Shown here piece by piece: positions 11,546-21,494 of a DNA stretch of 64,000 nt. The DNA is from Monodelphis domestica (Eukaryota; Chordata; Mammalia; Didelphimorphia; Didelphidae). The notes below the pieces were generated by a model. That model was not told the origin of the DNA and did no database searches. It saw nothing but the letters and a program-made list of their open reading frames with translations. Made by a program: the position numbers and the translations under genes. The stretch is taken from the NCBI RefSeq assembly GCF_027887165.1, contig NC_077235.1, positions 5,029,378 to 5,093,377 on the forward strand. Reading direction: 5' to 3'. How positions within the stretch are numbered: the first letter of the stretch is position 1; every line of letters begins with the position of its first letter.

Positions 11546-11829
11546 TTCGTTTCTTGAGAGAAGGACTAAAACTTGACTGTTGAAGGGAATGCTATGCATA
11601 GAGTTTACCTGGATTTTAGCAAAGATTTGGCTAAAGCATCTCATGAAGACTTGTGGAGATGATAGATTGTTATGGATCAGATCAGAAAGTTGCCATCTGA
11701 CTTCTGGATTGGTCATATGGTTTGACTCAAAGCGTCCTTTTTAATGTTTCAATATCCTCACAGAACGTCAGCTCCAGTGGACAAACCCAGGACTCTGTGC
11801 TTGCTCTCGCATGTTCCTTAATATTTTGA

Positions 11830-12600
11830 TCAGTCAGTCAGTGAATAAACATCTCTTAAACTCCTCCCATGTGAAAGACACTGTGCAAAGCACCATATCA
11901 AGCACAATGAAAGGCAAAAGACAGTCTGAGCTCTTACGGGGCTCATCATGTAACGGAGAGATGAGATACATTTCCTAAGCCAAATCGGAAATAATTAATG
12001 GAGGGAAGGCCTTAGAATTAATGGAGGTGAGGGAAAAGCTTCCAGTAGAAAGTGAGGTTTTAGCTAGGACTTGAAGGAAATCAGAGAAGCCATGAGGCAC
12101 AGATGAGGAAGTTGTCCATTCTGGGCCTTGGCAATGGCCAGCTGGGAGATGGAGTTTCTTATCTGAGAAAGAGCAAGAAGCTCATTGTCACTGGATCAAA
12201 GAATATGTTGGGGGTTGGGACAGGGGATGGAAGGTGTCAAAGACTGGAAAGAAGAGGGAAGGCAGGTTATGAAGGTCTCTGAATGCTAAATATGGGAATT
12301 TGTCTTTGATCCTGAAGGTGACAGAGAACTACTGGTATTTATTGATTAGGGGGATGACATGGCAAGATGCACTTTAGGAAGGTCACTTCGAGAGCTGGGT
12401 GGAGGGTGGATTGGAGTGGAAAGAGACATGAAGCAAAGAGACCCCAAAGAAGGATATTGTAGTGGTCCAGGCAGAGGTGATGGGGGCCTGTGGGAATCAG
12501 CCAGCCAGAGATGGTGTGGAGATGGAAAGGACAAAGTTTGGCAATGGGCTGTGCAGAACTGGGGGAGGAGGGATAAACTAGAGTGGGAGCAGTAAGACTG
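11830..12600 (-). mobile_element. L2/CR1-clade LINE fragment, minus strand
   Basis: The characteristic series cactgtgcaaagcaccat, taatggagggaaggcctta, ggttatgaaggtctctgaat, gatgacatggcaagatgcac and agtggtccaggcagaggtga parallels the 14.4-15.5 kb copy, whose minus strand encodes a CR1/L2-like RT C-terminus. Confidence 0.65.
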
Positions 12601-12699
12601 TCATCTTACCTACTCACCATGCTAAAAGATTGTTGCTACTCTCAACTGCTTGGAAGAAACTAGAGTTTGAGAGGAAAGATGAATTCTAGGAACTAAATA

Positions 12700-14405
12700 G
12701 AATTCTAGGCCTGGAATCAAGAAGACCTGAGTTCGCATCCAGCCTCAGATACTTCCTAGCTATGTGAGCCTGAACAAGTTACTTAACCCTGTTTGCCTCA
12801 GTTTTCTCATCTATAAAATGAGGATCATAACAGCATCTACCTGAGCCTTGCAGGAAAGAAGTCACTTCACCTTGCAGGCCTCAGTTTCCTCAGCTGTAAT
12901 ATGAGCTGGAGAAGGAAATGGTAAACCACTCCCATGTCTGCCAACCCCCCCAGCAGTTTTGATAAAAACTGCTGGGAAAATTGGAAGACAGTATGGGAGA
13001 GATTGGGTTTTGATCAACATCTCACACCCTACACCAACATAAACTCAGAATGGATGAATGACTTGAATATAAAGAAGGAAACTATAAGTAAATTAGGTGA
13101 ACACAGACTAGTATACCTGTCAGATCTTTGGCAAAGGAAAGATTTCAAGACCAAGCAAGAGTTAGAGAATATTATGAAGTATAAAATGAATAATTTAGAT
13201 TACATTAAATTAAAAAGGTTTTATATAAACAAAACCAATGCAATCAACATTAGAAGGGAAGCAACAATTTGGGAAAAATCTTCATAACAAAAACCTCTGA
13301 CAGAGATCTAATTACTCAAATTTATAAGGAGCTAAATCAATTGTACAAAAAATCACGCCATTCTCCACTTGAGAAATGGGCAAGGGACATGATTAGGCAA
13401 TTTTCAAAATAAAGAAATCAAAACTACCAATAAGCACATGAAAAGTGTTCTAAATCTCTTATAATTAGAGAAATGCAAATCAAAGCAACTCTGAGGTATC
13501 ACCTCACACCTAGCAGATTGGCTAATATGACAGCAAAGGAAAGTAATGAATGCTGGAGGGGGTGGCAAAATTGGGACATTGATGCATTATTGGTAGAGTT
13601 GTGAATTGATCCAACCATTCTGGATGGCAATTTGGAACTATGCCCAAAGGGCTTTAAAAGACTTCCTTCCCTTTGATCCAACCCTACCACTTCTGGGTTT
13701 TTACCCCAAAGAGATCATAGGGAAAAAGACTCGTACAAAAATATTCATAGCTGTGCTCTTTGTGGTGGCAAAAAAATTGGAAAATGAGGGGATGCTCTTC
13801 GATTGGGGAATGGCTGAACAAATTGTGGTATCTGATGGAGATGGAATACTATTGTGCTAAAAGGAATGATGAACTGGAGGGATTCCATGTGAACTGGAAT
13901 GACCTCCAGGAAGTGATGCAGAGTGAGAGGAGCAGAACCAGGAAAACATTGTACACAAAGATGGATACACTGTGGTACAATCGAACATGATGGACTTCTC
14001 CATTAGTGGCAATGCAGTGATCCTGAACAATTCTGAGGGACTCATGAGAAAGATGCTCTCCACATCCAGAGAAAGAACTGTGGGAGCAGAAACACAGAAG
14101 AAAAACAACTGCTTGATCACATGGGTCAATGGGGATATGATTGGGGATGGAGATTCTAAATGATCACCTGAATGCAAATATCAATAATATGGAAATAGAT
14201 CTTGATCAATGACACATGTAAAATCCAATGGAGTTGCTTGTTGGCTACTGGAGGGGGATGGGAGGAGGTGAGGGAAAGAACATGAATCGTGTAACCATGG
14301 AAAAATATTCTAAATTAATTAAATAAAAAATTTCAAATTAAAAAAAAAGAAAACCCCAAGTAGGGGTCACAGAGTTGGACGGGACTGAAAGCACTGAACA
14401 AAAAC
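12700..14405 (+). repeat. Mar1-type SINE split by an L1
   Basis: The left part (12700-12952) contains cctgagttcgcatccagcct, gcctcagtttcctcagctgt and gagaaggaaatggtaaacca. The right part (14350-14405) resumes with gaaaaccccaagtaggggtc, then gagttggacgggactgaaag. Together they give the expected Mar1-type order, with the L1 at 12953-14349 inserted between. Confidence 0.8.
12953..14349 (+). mobile_element. 5'-truncated L1 (ORF2 C-terminus plus 3'UTR)
   Basis: It opens with sequence encoding NCWENWKTVWERLGFDQHL and runs through LSDLWQRKDFKTKQELE-type L1 ORF2 C-terminal sequence. Stops and small indels then break it. It ends with the L1 3'UTR (gaacatgaatcgtgtaacca) and an A-rich tail at about 14325-14349. 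Confidence 0.92.
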
Positions 14406-15500
14406 ATGCACTATGCTAAGTGCTGGAGATCTGAAAAGAAGCAAAAGACAGTCTCTGCCCTCATAGCACTTACAATTGAATGGAAGAGACAACACAATCA
14501 ATGCAAATTAATATAAACAAAGCAAGCTATATGCAGGCTAAATGGGAAATAAGTAAAAATGAGAAAGCACCAGAATTAAGAGGGATAGAGCATAGGGGAA
14601 GGCCTCCTGTAGGAGGTGGGATTTGAGTTGGGACTTAAAAGAAGCCAGGGAGGTCAGTAGCTGGAGTAGAGAAGGGAGAGTGGTCCAGGCAGAGAAAATG
14701 GTGGGAGCTGAGAGATAGATGGTCTTGTTCATGGAACAGCCAAAAGGCCAGTGTCACTGGATGGAAGAGTATATATTGAGGAGCAAGATTTAAGAAGGCT
14801 GGGAAAAAGGGCAGCTAGGTGGTTCAGTGGCTAGAGCTCTAGGTCTGGAGGCAGGAGGTTCTGGGTTCAAATGTGGTCTCAGATATTTCTTAGCTGTGTG
14901 ACCTGGATGAGCCACTTCACACCAATTGCTTTGTCTTTACCTCTCTTCTGCCTCATAACTGTAACTTAGGGTGGATTTTTCAAAAAAAAAAAAAAAGAGA
15001 AAGAAGACTAGAAAGGTGGGAGAGGGCCAGGTTCTGAAGGGCAAGGGTTTTGAATGTCAAGCTGGGCATTTTGTATATGCTCCAGAGGGAATGGGGAGCC
15101 CCTGCGGTCTATTGAATGGACCTGCATTTTGAGAAAATCATTTGAGTGACTAAGTGGAGAATGGAATGGAGTAGAGAGGCCAAAACCCACCAGCAAGTTA
15201 TGGTTATAGTCTAGGTGTGAGGTGATGAGGGCCTGCACAGGTAGGGGCAGTGTCAGAGGAGAGGAGGGTCATATTGGAGAGATTTCCCAAAGGTGACGTT
15301 GGCTGACCTTGGTTGTCAGATCGAATCTAGGGATTGAGAGAGAGAGATCCAGGAGTCCAGGATGATACCTAGGTTGGGGGCCTGATGGACTGGGAGAAGG
15401 TTCTCAATTGTAGTAGAGGAGGGAAGAGGAAGGTTTAGATAGAAAGAGAATGAGTTCCATTTTGGACATATTGAGTCATCCAGTATTGAGATGGTGATTG
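14405..15500 (-). mobile_element. L2/CR1-clade LINE fragment, minus strand (interrupted by a SINE)
   Basis: Minus-strand translation at 14538-14732 includes LTSLASFKSQLKSHLLQEAF. At 15008-15238 it includes ALITSHLDYNHNLLVG. Both are typical of the C-terminal end of CR1/L2-type reverse transcriptases. A plus-strand SINE at 14810-14978 interrupts it. Confidence 0.75.
14810..14978 (+). repeat. Marsupial SINE, diverged
   Basis: The head gggcagctaggtggttcagt, the B-box-like ctgggttcaaatgtggtctc and the tail ctctcttctgcctcataact are in order, followed by an A-rich tail near 14983. Confidence 0.8.
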
Positions 15501-15552
15501 AACTTTTTTTTCTTCTAAAATTTTTATTTTATTTATTTTATTTTATTTATTT

Positions 15553-15776
15553 TTAAATCCTTACCTTCCGTCTTGGAGTCAATATTGTGTATTGGCTCCA
15601 AGGCAGAAGAGTGGTAAGGGCTAGGCAATGGGCAAAGTCAAGTGACTTGCCCAGGGTCACACAGCTGGGAAGTGTCTGAGGCCAAATTTGAACCTAGGAC
15701 TTGCCGTCTCTAGGCCTAGCTCTCAATCCACTGAGCTATCCAGCTGCCCCCTCCACTGAGCTACCCAGCTGCCCCC
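15553..15776 (-). repeat. Marsupial tRNA-derived SINE, minus orientation, with duplicated head
   Basis: A nearly intact reverse complement copy runs from ttaccttccgtcttggagtc to agctatccagctgcccc at 15750. The last 26 bases are then repeated once more (ctccactgagctacccagct…) at 15751-15776. Confidence 0.95.
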
Positions 15777-15802
15777 TATTTTATTTTTAAAAATATTTTT
15801 CC

Positions 15803-16000
15803 GGGGGCAGCTGGGTAGCTCAGTGGATTGAGAACCAGGCCTAGAGACTGGAGGTCCTAGGTTCAAATCTGACCTCAGACACTTCCCAGCTGTGTGACCC
15901 TGGGCAAGTCACTTGACCCCCATTGCCTAGCCCTTACCACTCTTCTGCCTTGGAGCCAATACACAGTATTGACGCCAAGACGGAAGGTAAGGGTTTAAAA
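15803..16000 (+). repeat. Marsupial tRNA-derived SINE with target-site duplication
   Basis: A full-length plus copy runs from ggggcagctgggtagctcag to cggaaggtaagggttt. It is flanked by the 13-bp direct repeat aaaatatttttcc at 15790-15802 and 16001-16013. It sits inside an L1 3'-end fragment (atgtttccatgattcatttt follows). Confidence 0.95.
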
Positions 16001-16074
16001 AAAATATTTTTCCATGTTTCCATGATTCATTTTACTTCCCACCCCTCTCCTTCCCTCCCTCCTCCAAGAGTCAA

Positions 16075-16745
16075 CAAGCAATGATTGAACCCATTTAAAG
16101 TTAATAAAGTCACTGAGAGAATAGAGAGAGAAAAGGAGGGCCCAGGTCAGAGCCTTAGTTGGACTGGCATGGATGGTGAACTAGGAGACACTGTCAAATG
16201 GAGTAGAGGTCCAGAAGGGTGGAGACAAGGAAGTAGTTATTAAGAGAGTGTATTAAGAGAACGTCGGTAACCCAGGAAGGAACATTTTCAGCTGACTGTC
16301 AAGGTTTGAAGCTAGATTTGGGAGTTCAGGCAGTGAGAGGAAGCCAACCTGGAGCCCCATTTATTTGTAGTCTGCTTTTTGGAGGAAAGGGAGAGCAGAG
16401 TTTAGTGAGGGGTTTTTGAGGATGGGGGAAATGCAGGCATGTTTTTAGGTGGTAGGGAAGGAGCCAATAGAGAGAGAGAGGTAAGGCGAACACAAGAGGG
16501 TCAGAGATCATGGGGACATTCCATGAGAGTAGAGGAAAAGAGATGAGATCAAGGAGGGCCTATAGAGGGGCTGGTCTTGGTGAGAAAAGGACATCGCTTC
16601 AGCAGGTCTTGGAGTGAGGGATAAATAGTGAGGGATGATGTCCACAGGTGATGGCTTGTAAAGAAGGGGAGCAGAAGGAGTAATCGGTGAATAGCCTCCA
16701 TTTTTCTTTTTCATTGGTAAAGTATGAAGTTGAGAGGGTAATGGA
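16075..16745 (-). mobile_element. Probable continuation of L2/CR1-clade LINE
   Basis: The sequence is purine-rich with phrases such as cagagccttagttggactgg and gaagtagttattaagagag. It resembles the extension of the neighbouring L2/CR1 copy, with weak support. Confidence 0.35.
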
Positions 16746-16814
16746 GGCTTGAGGGAAGAAGGGAAGGGAAGTTTTAACCTCTCAGACCTACTTTCCCTAG
16801 TTAAAATACTACCT

Positions 16815-17005
16815 TCTGCAAGAATCCTTCTTTTCCCAATCCTTCTAAATCTACTCTCAAGAGACCAGCCTCAGTTTACCTGTCTGTATCTTATTCATAC
16901 ATATCTGTTCTCACACTGTCTTTGTGAGGGCACAGACTAGATCTCTCCTTAGCACAAGGCATGGCACGTAGTAGGCATGTGCTTATTAACTGACTGATTC
17001 ATCAA
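16815..17005 (+). mobile_element. L2-type 3' end
   Basis: It ends with tgtgagggcacagactagat, ggcatggcacgtagtaggca and tgcttattaactgactga, the usual L2 3' terminus. Confidence 0.65.
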
Positions 17006-17079
17006 GTTGACTCCTTCATATTGGCTCATGAGAGTTGATTGTTAGAGTCTCAGAAATTTTGTGAGCCAGTTGTTAAATA

Positions 17080-18890
17080 TGGCCAGGATGAAGTTAAATC
17101 CACCCCTGTGACAGTGATGTTATTTGCTGCTTTGAAAGCATCAGTGGCAACCACAGCAGAATTGTTGCACTGTATTATTGCCCGCTTGAAATGATTATGA
17201 CTTTAATGGCAAATATTTGAAAGCAAACTTAATTTCATTTTGTTCTGATGGTGCTAATACAATGGAAGAAGAAAGTCTGGAGTAGCTACAAAGTTGTTTG
17301 AAAATTGTCCTGAACTCATCATTTGAGCCTGTTTAAATCACTGATGGCAACCATCACTCGGTAAGTCCATATCTGGAATGCAACAAGTTAATCATTTAAA
17401 AGTATATTTGCATAAACCGTGTGATATTTCTCACTAATCCAATAAAAGTTAAACTGAGCCAGGAGCTGCAACTAAAGACTTTGAAATTCAATTAAAATTG
17501 CTTGAGTTCTGGGACCAAGATGGGTGGCATGTAATTTAAAAATGGCTACTATTGTAGAGTCTGAATATCCAGTATTATAAATGCATTTTTCTCGTACTTC
17601 TCCTTACTCTGGTTTGGCAAAGAGATTAGCTAACATTAATTTCTTGTAAGGCCTTGCTGAAATGATTGACGTTCTTGAAGAATTTTTCATTACTTTCAGC
17701 TGTGTTGCAGTTAAGGTCAACGAACATTCAGAAAGTGCAAAAAATTAATCAAGTACACTATAAGAGCTTTGGAAAACTTAAAGATTGATACTAGAAAGCC
17801 TGAACCCCGGAATAAAAATGCGATTAAGTCAGGTAAGTTTAAAGGCATTTCATTTCATAAAGATAGTCAATGGAATTCTCTGCTCAGAAATATGTTACTA
17901 GAAAATAGAATTTGACGTGCAAATTTATTTATATCTTTTATTGGCCAAAAACAGCAATGAAAGCATTTCTAATCATTTTGATTTATTAGAATCTTCTACT
18001 TGGCCTTATAGAGAACTAACTTCTCCAGGGAGGCTGGTGAAAAAATTGTGTGGCTTAAGTGAAATTTTAAGACATGAAATTGATTTTGAACAATTTTGGG
18101 GCTAACAATGCAGGATCCAACAATGTTCTAATCTTTGCAACCATACAAAAAGCCAAGAAGATAATTATTGTATCCGGTAGTCCTGATGCCAAAAGAGAGT
18201 TCAGTTTAACGAGTATAATTTGTACAAGAGCATGAAGTATTTTTTTTTAAATATATTTTATTTGATCATTTCCAAGCATTATTCGTTAAAGACATAGATC
18301 ATTTTCTTTTCCTCCCCCCCCCCCCCACCCCTCATAGCCGACGCGTAAGTCCACTGGGCATTAGATGTTTTCTTGATTTGAACCCATTGCTTTGTTGATA
18401 GTATTTGCATTAGAGTGTTCATTTAGAGTCTCTCTTCTGTCATGTCCCCTCAACCTCTGTATTCAGGCAGTTGCTTTTTCTCGGTGTTTCCACTCCCATA
18501 GTTTATCCTTTGCTTATGAATGGTGTTTTTTTCTCCTGGATCCCTGCAAGTTGTTCAGGGACATTACACCGCCACTAATGGAGAAGTCCATTACGTTCGA
18601 TTATACCACAGTGTATTAGTCTCTGTGTACAATGTTCTCCTGGTTCTGCTCCTCTGAGCATGAAGTATTTTTGCAGAAGATTCCATATCATATTTAATGA
18701 TAATAGACTTATTGGGGAAAGAGCAAATATCAATTAAAATCAAATTGGGGAAAAAACCCCCAGCAAAAGCATTCTGAAAGAATCAAATGGCTCTCTGGAA
18801 CTTATAATATAGACTATTACATATTTTATTATTATTTGTAAACTGCATGCTCCATATCCTTTATTGGAGTGAAATTTAAGAAACTTCTGT
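17080..18890 (+). pseudogene. Decayed hAT-transposase-derived gene or transposon, interrupted by an L1
   Basis: Plus-strand translation gives recognisable blocks in the order of a hAT-type transposase. They are LFAALKASVATTAELLHC (from 17120), FCSDGANTM (about 17236), KSGVATKLFENCPELI and ACLNH (about 17270-17341), STWPYRELTSPGRLVKKLCG (about 17996-18055) and KREFSLTSIICTRA (about 18190-18235). The last frame resumes after the L1 with SIFAEDSISYLMIIDLLG. That final block resembles the hAT dimerisation motif (ERGFS…I.T..R..L..E..S.LM.I). Stops and frameshifts interrupt it throughout, so it is non-coding now. It looks like the KIAA1586/ZNF862-type hAT-derived proteins. Whether it is a dead transposon or a retrocopy of such a gene cannot be settled here. 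Confidence 0.7.
18245..18655 (-). mobile_element. 5'-truncated L1 3' fragment with 17-bp target-site duplication
   Basis: The insert is the reverse complement of an L1 3'UTR/ORF2 end, with T-rich (A-tail) sequence on the left and aatgttctcctggttctgct at the right. It is flanked by gagcatgaagtattttt at 18228-18244 and 18656-18672. It interrupts the hAT pseudogene; removing it restores that reading frame locally. Confidence 0.92.
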
Positions 18891-18916
18891 ATACTAAAAT
18901 GAATAATGAGGAAATA

Positions 18917-19040
18917 GGCAGTGATAATACATGTATAAGCCAGTGGATTGCTTGCCAACTCCAGGAGGGGGGAGAGAAGAGGGGAAGGAGACAACATGAA
19001 TCATGGAACCATGGAAAAAACTTTTAAAATAAAAAAGAGG
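18917..19040 (+). mobile_element. L1 3' tail fragment
   Basis: The sequence atacatgtataagccagtgg, then acaacatgaatcatggaacc and an A-rich end match the L1 3'UTR seen at 14200-14340 and 24390-24520. Confidence 0.75.
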
Positions 19041-21494
19041 ATCACGTGCAGATCCAGGGAAGTGTTGAAAGTGTCACCAGAAAGGATTGGGCGCCCAATT
19101 CCATGTGATAGGTGCCATGACCATGATGGCTTGGTCTAGTGAGGGGAGCACTCTAAACACTCTTCTCCCCCACTTTCCCCTCAGTCCTGTCTATCCCAGA
19201 TCCAGGCCTCAAGTCATGATCATCTAGAACAAAGTTGGTCATTGAGAGAGGGCCCTGAACAGTTTAAGTCACTGGTCCATTCCATGGACTTCTCTCCAGT
19301 TACTGATAATCTGCCTGAAGGCATTCCTCAGTGATCCCCCCCACCTTGTCATACTCTTTGCTATCCCAGTGAATCTGAATCCCAAGCTTTCAATGTTCAA
19401 ACCTTATTCTTGTTTGGCCCCCACCACTCCCTCCTTCCCCTCCCTCTCAAAGCAAGCCATCCTTCCCAAACCTCCCACCCTGTAGCTCCTTCCATGTTCT
19501 CTGGAATCATGGGTAATTGACTTGTTTTCCTGTTAATGCTTTCTCTTTCCCCTTCTTTCCATCTCCTAGTATTTACTGCCAGTTGGGTTCCTGAGGATGA
19601 TGTGGCATTCTTGGCCACCCTTTCCAGCACTGGTTGAATTTTCACTCGGTTCCCTCATCCTTCTTCCCCATCCCCATGCACACACTTAATGGTCCTGGTA
19701 GATCCCCCCCCCCCCCCCCCCCCCGTTCCCTGTACTTACTTCCAGCACTCCCTTTACCACCATTGCTTTGTAACCTCTACTCCGAGGTTCATTCAATACA
19801 TCTTTATCACCCATTGAGATACTATTATCTACCTACCCCTGAGTCTCTCTTTCCTTCCTCAGTGAGTTCAGGGACTAACTCACTGTCTTCTCCTCCTCTA
19901 AACTCCTTTTCTCACCCTAGGGGACTTCAAGATAGACAGTGAACCCTACTTTCCAGTTCCTCTACCTGTTCATTCCCTACAATATCCTCCTCCACCTCAC
20001 CTCAGCTCCTTGCAGAGATGATCATACCCTTGATCTTGCCATCAGCCTCAAGTATTTATGAATTGTTTCTGAGCTCTGAAATTCCTTTTTCTGACCATAA
20101 TCTTTTTATCATTCTATCTGTATGTTTAACCCTGTTCTTTGTCCTCACTCTGGCCTCCAATACTTTTATACCTCGGTTCTTTCCCAGGCCATAATTGGCT
20201 ACACTCTCTTCCCTTCCCTAATCCAATCCTTTGGTAAGCCACTTTGACTTTACACTATGCTATTCTCTCGAGTCCCTGGCCCCTTTTTCTAGCTCCACTG
20301 TTCTTGGCCTACCCAGCAAGCCTTAGCATTGGGCTACTCTCACCATCTGCTGCCTTCACTCTTCTTCACATACCACTGAACAGACCTGGAGAAAATCACA
20401 AACCTGTGCTGCATGGGCACCTTCCAGATTTGTTATAGAATCACAATTGGGCCATCTAGCCAACAAGACAAACCTTTTTTAATTGCCCCAATTAATTTGC
20501 TCTCACATACTCCACAGTGGCTCTTCCAAACCTTTTCCTCCTTCCTCAGACCTGCCATGGCTCCCCTTCCCCCACCCTCTCAGTTGAGAACCCTGCCTCA
20601 TATTTCATTGAAAACAACTGAGACCATTTGCTGAGAGCTTCATCATCTCCCCTCCCCCTCATGCCACATCACTCAGATGCCTTCTCCCACTCTCTCCTCC
20701 TTTACCCCTATCTCACATGGTGAGATAGCCCTTTTTTGTCAAGGCCAGTCCCTATATATGCACCCTTCATCTCATTCCAGCCGTCTTCTTCAACAGATTG
20801 TCTTCCTCTATCATTCCTACTATCTCACTATCTTTTTTGTTCTGTTTTTAAAAACTTTTGTTTTTATAGATCTTTTATATTTTTGTCACTACAATTTCCT
20901 CTAATAACCCTCCTCTTAGAGAGCAACCTTATAAAATAAATAGTATTTAAAATGCTTTAAAGATTTTAAAGACAGAAAAAAGAGGAAAAATCAGCACAAC
21001 TGATCAATATGTTGAAAAAATCTGAAAAGAGGTGCAATGTACAACACTCATGGGCTTCCCATCTATGCAGAGGGATTGGCTAGAAATGTCTTCTTTCAAA
21101 CCATGCTCATTCTCTCACTAATCTTGTCTCTTTCTGTCTACTGGAAGTAGTCTACAAACATGCCCATGCCTCCCCTATACTTCAAAAACCCTCACTACTT
21201 CCATTCAATCCCCCTAGTTCTTCTCATCTCATACCTCTCCTCTTTTTTATGACTAGAGTCCATGAAAAGACTGTAAGTTGCAATAACTCACTTAAATCTG
21301 GATGATGTTCTAAGTACCCCAGGTAAGGTGCAATGACTGACTGAAGAATGAGGAAGATTGCATTAGGTGATCTCAAAGACCCCTTCCTGCTCAAAATCTG
21401 CCACCATAGAAACTGACTAATAATATGTCAATTTGACAAAGATCTGTGACTGGTTTTGTGAGAATGACTGATCCAGATCACAAATCTTCTGGGA
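19041..21494. other. Interval with only degenerate LINE-like sequence
   Basis: A 21-base C run (19704-19724) is present. From about 19730 to 20920 the sequence is pyrimidine-rich with endonuclease-like traces (for example ggggacttcaagatagacag at 19920-19939 and cttgatcttgccatcagcct at 20031-20050). This suggests an ancient plus-strand LINE, but I cannot name a family. Nothing host-coding was recognised. Confidence 0.3.

Noticed and set aside
15804..15860. tRNA-like A and B boxes
   Set aside because: They belong to the tRNA-derived SINE head, repeated many times in the window; no complete cloverleaf tRNA gene was seen.
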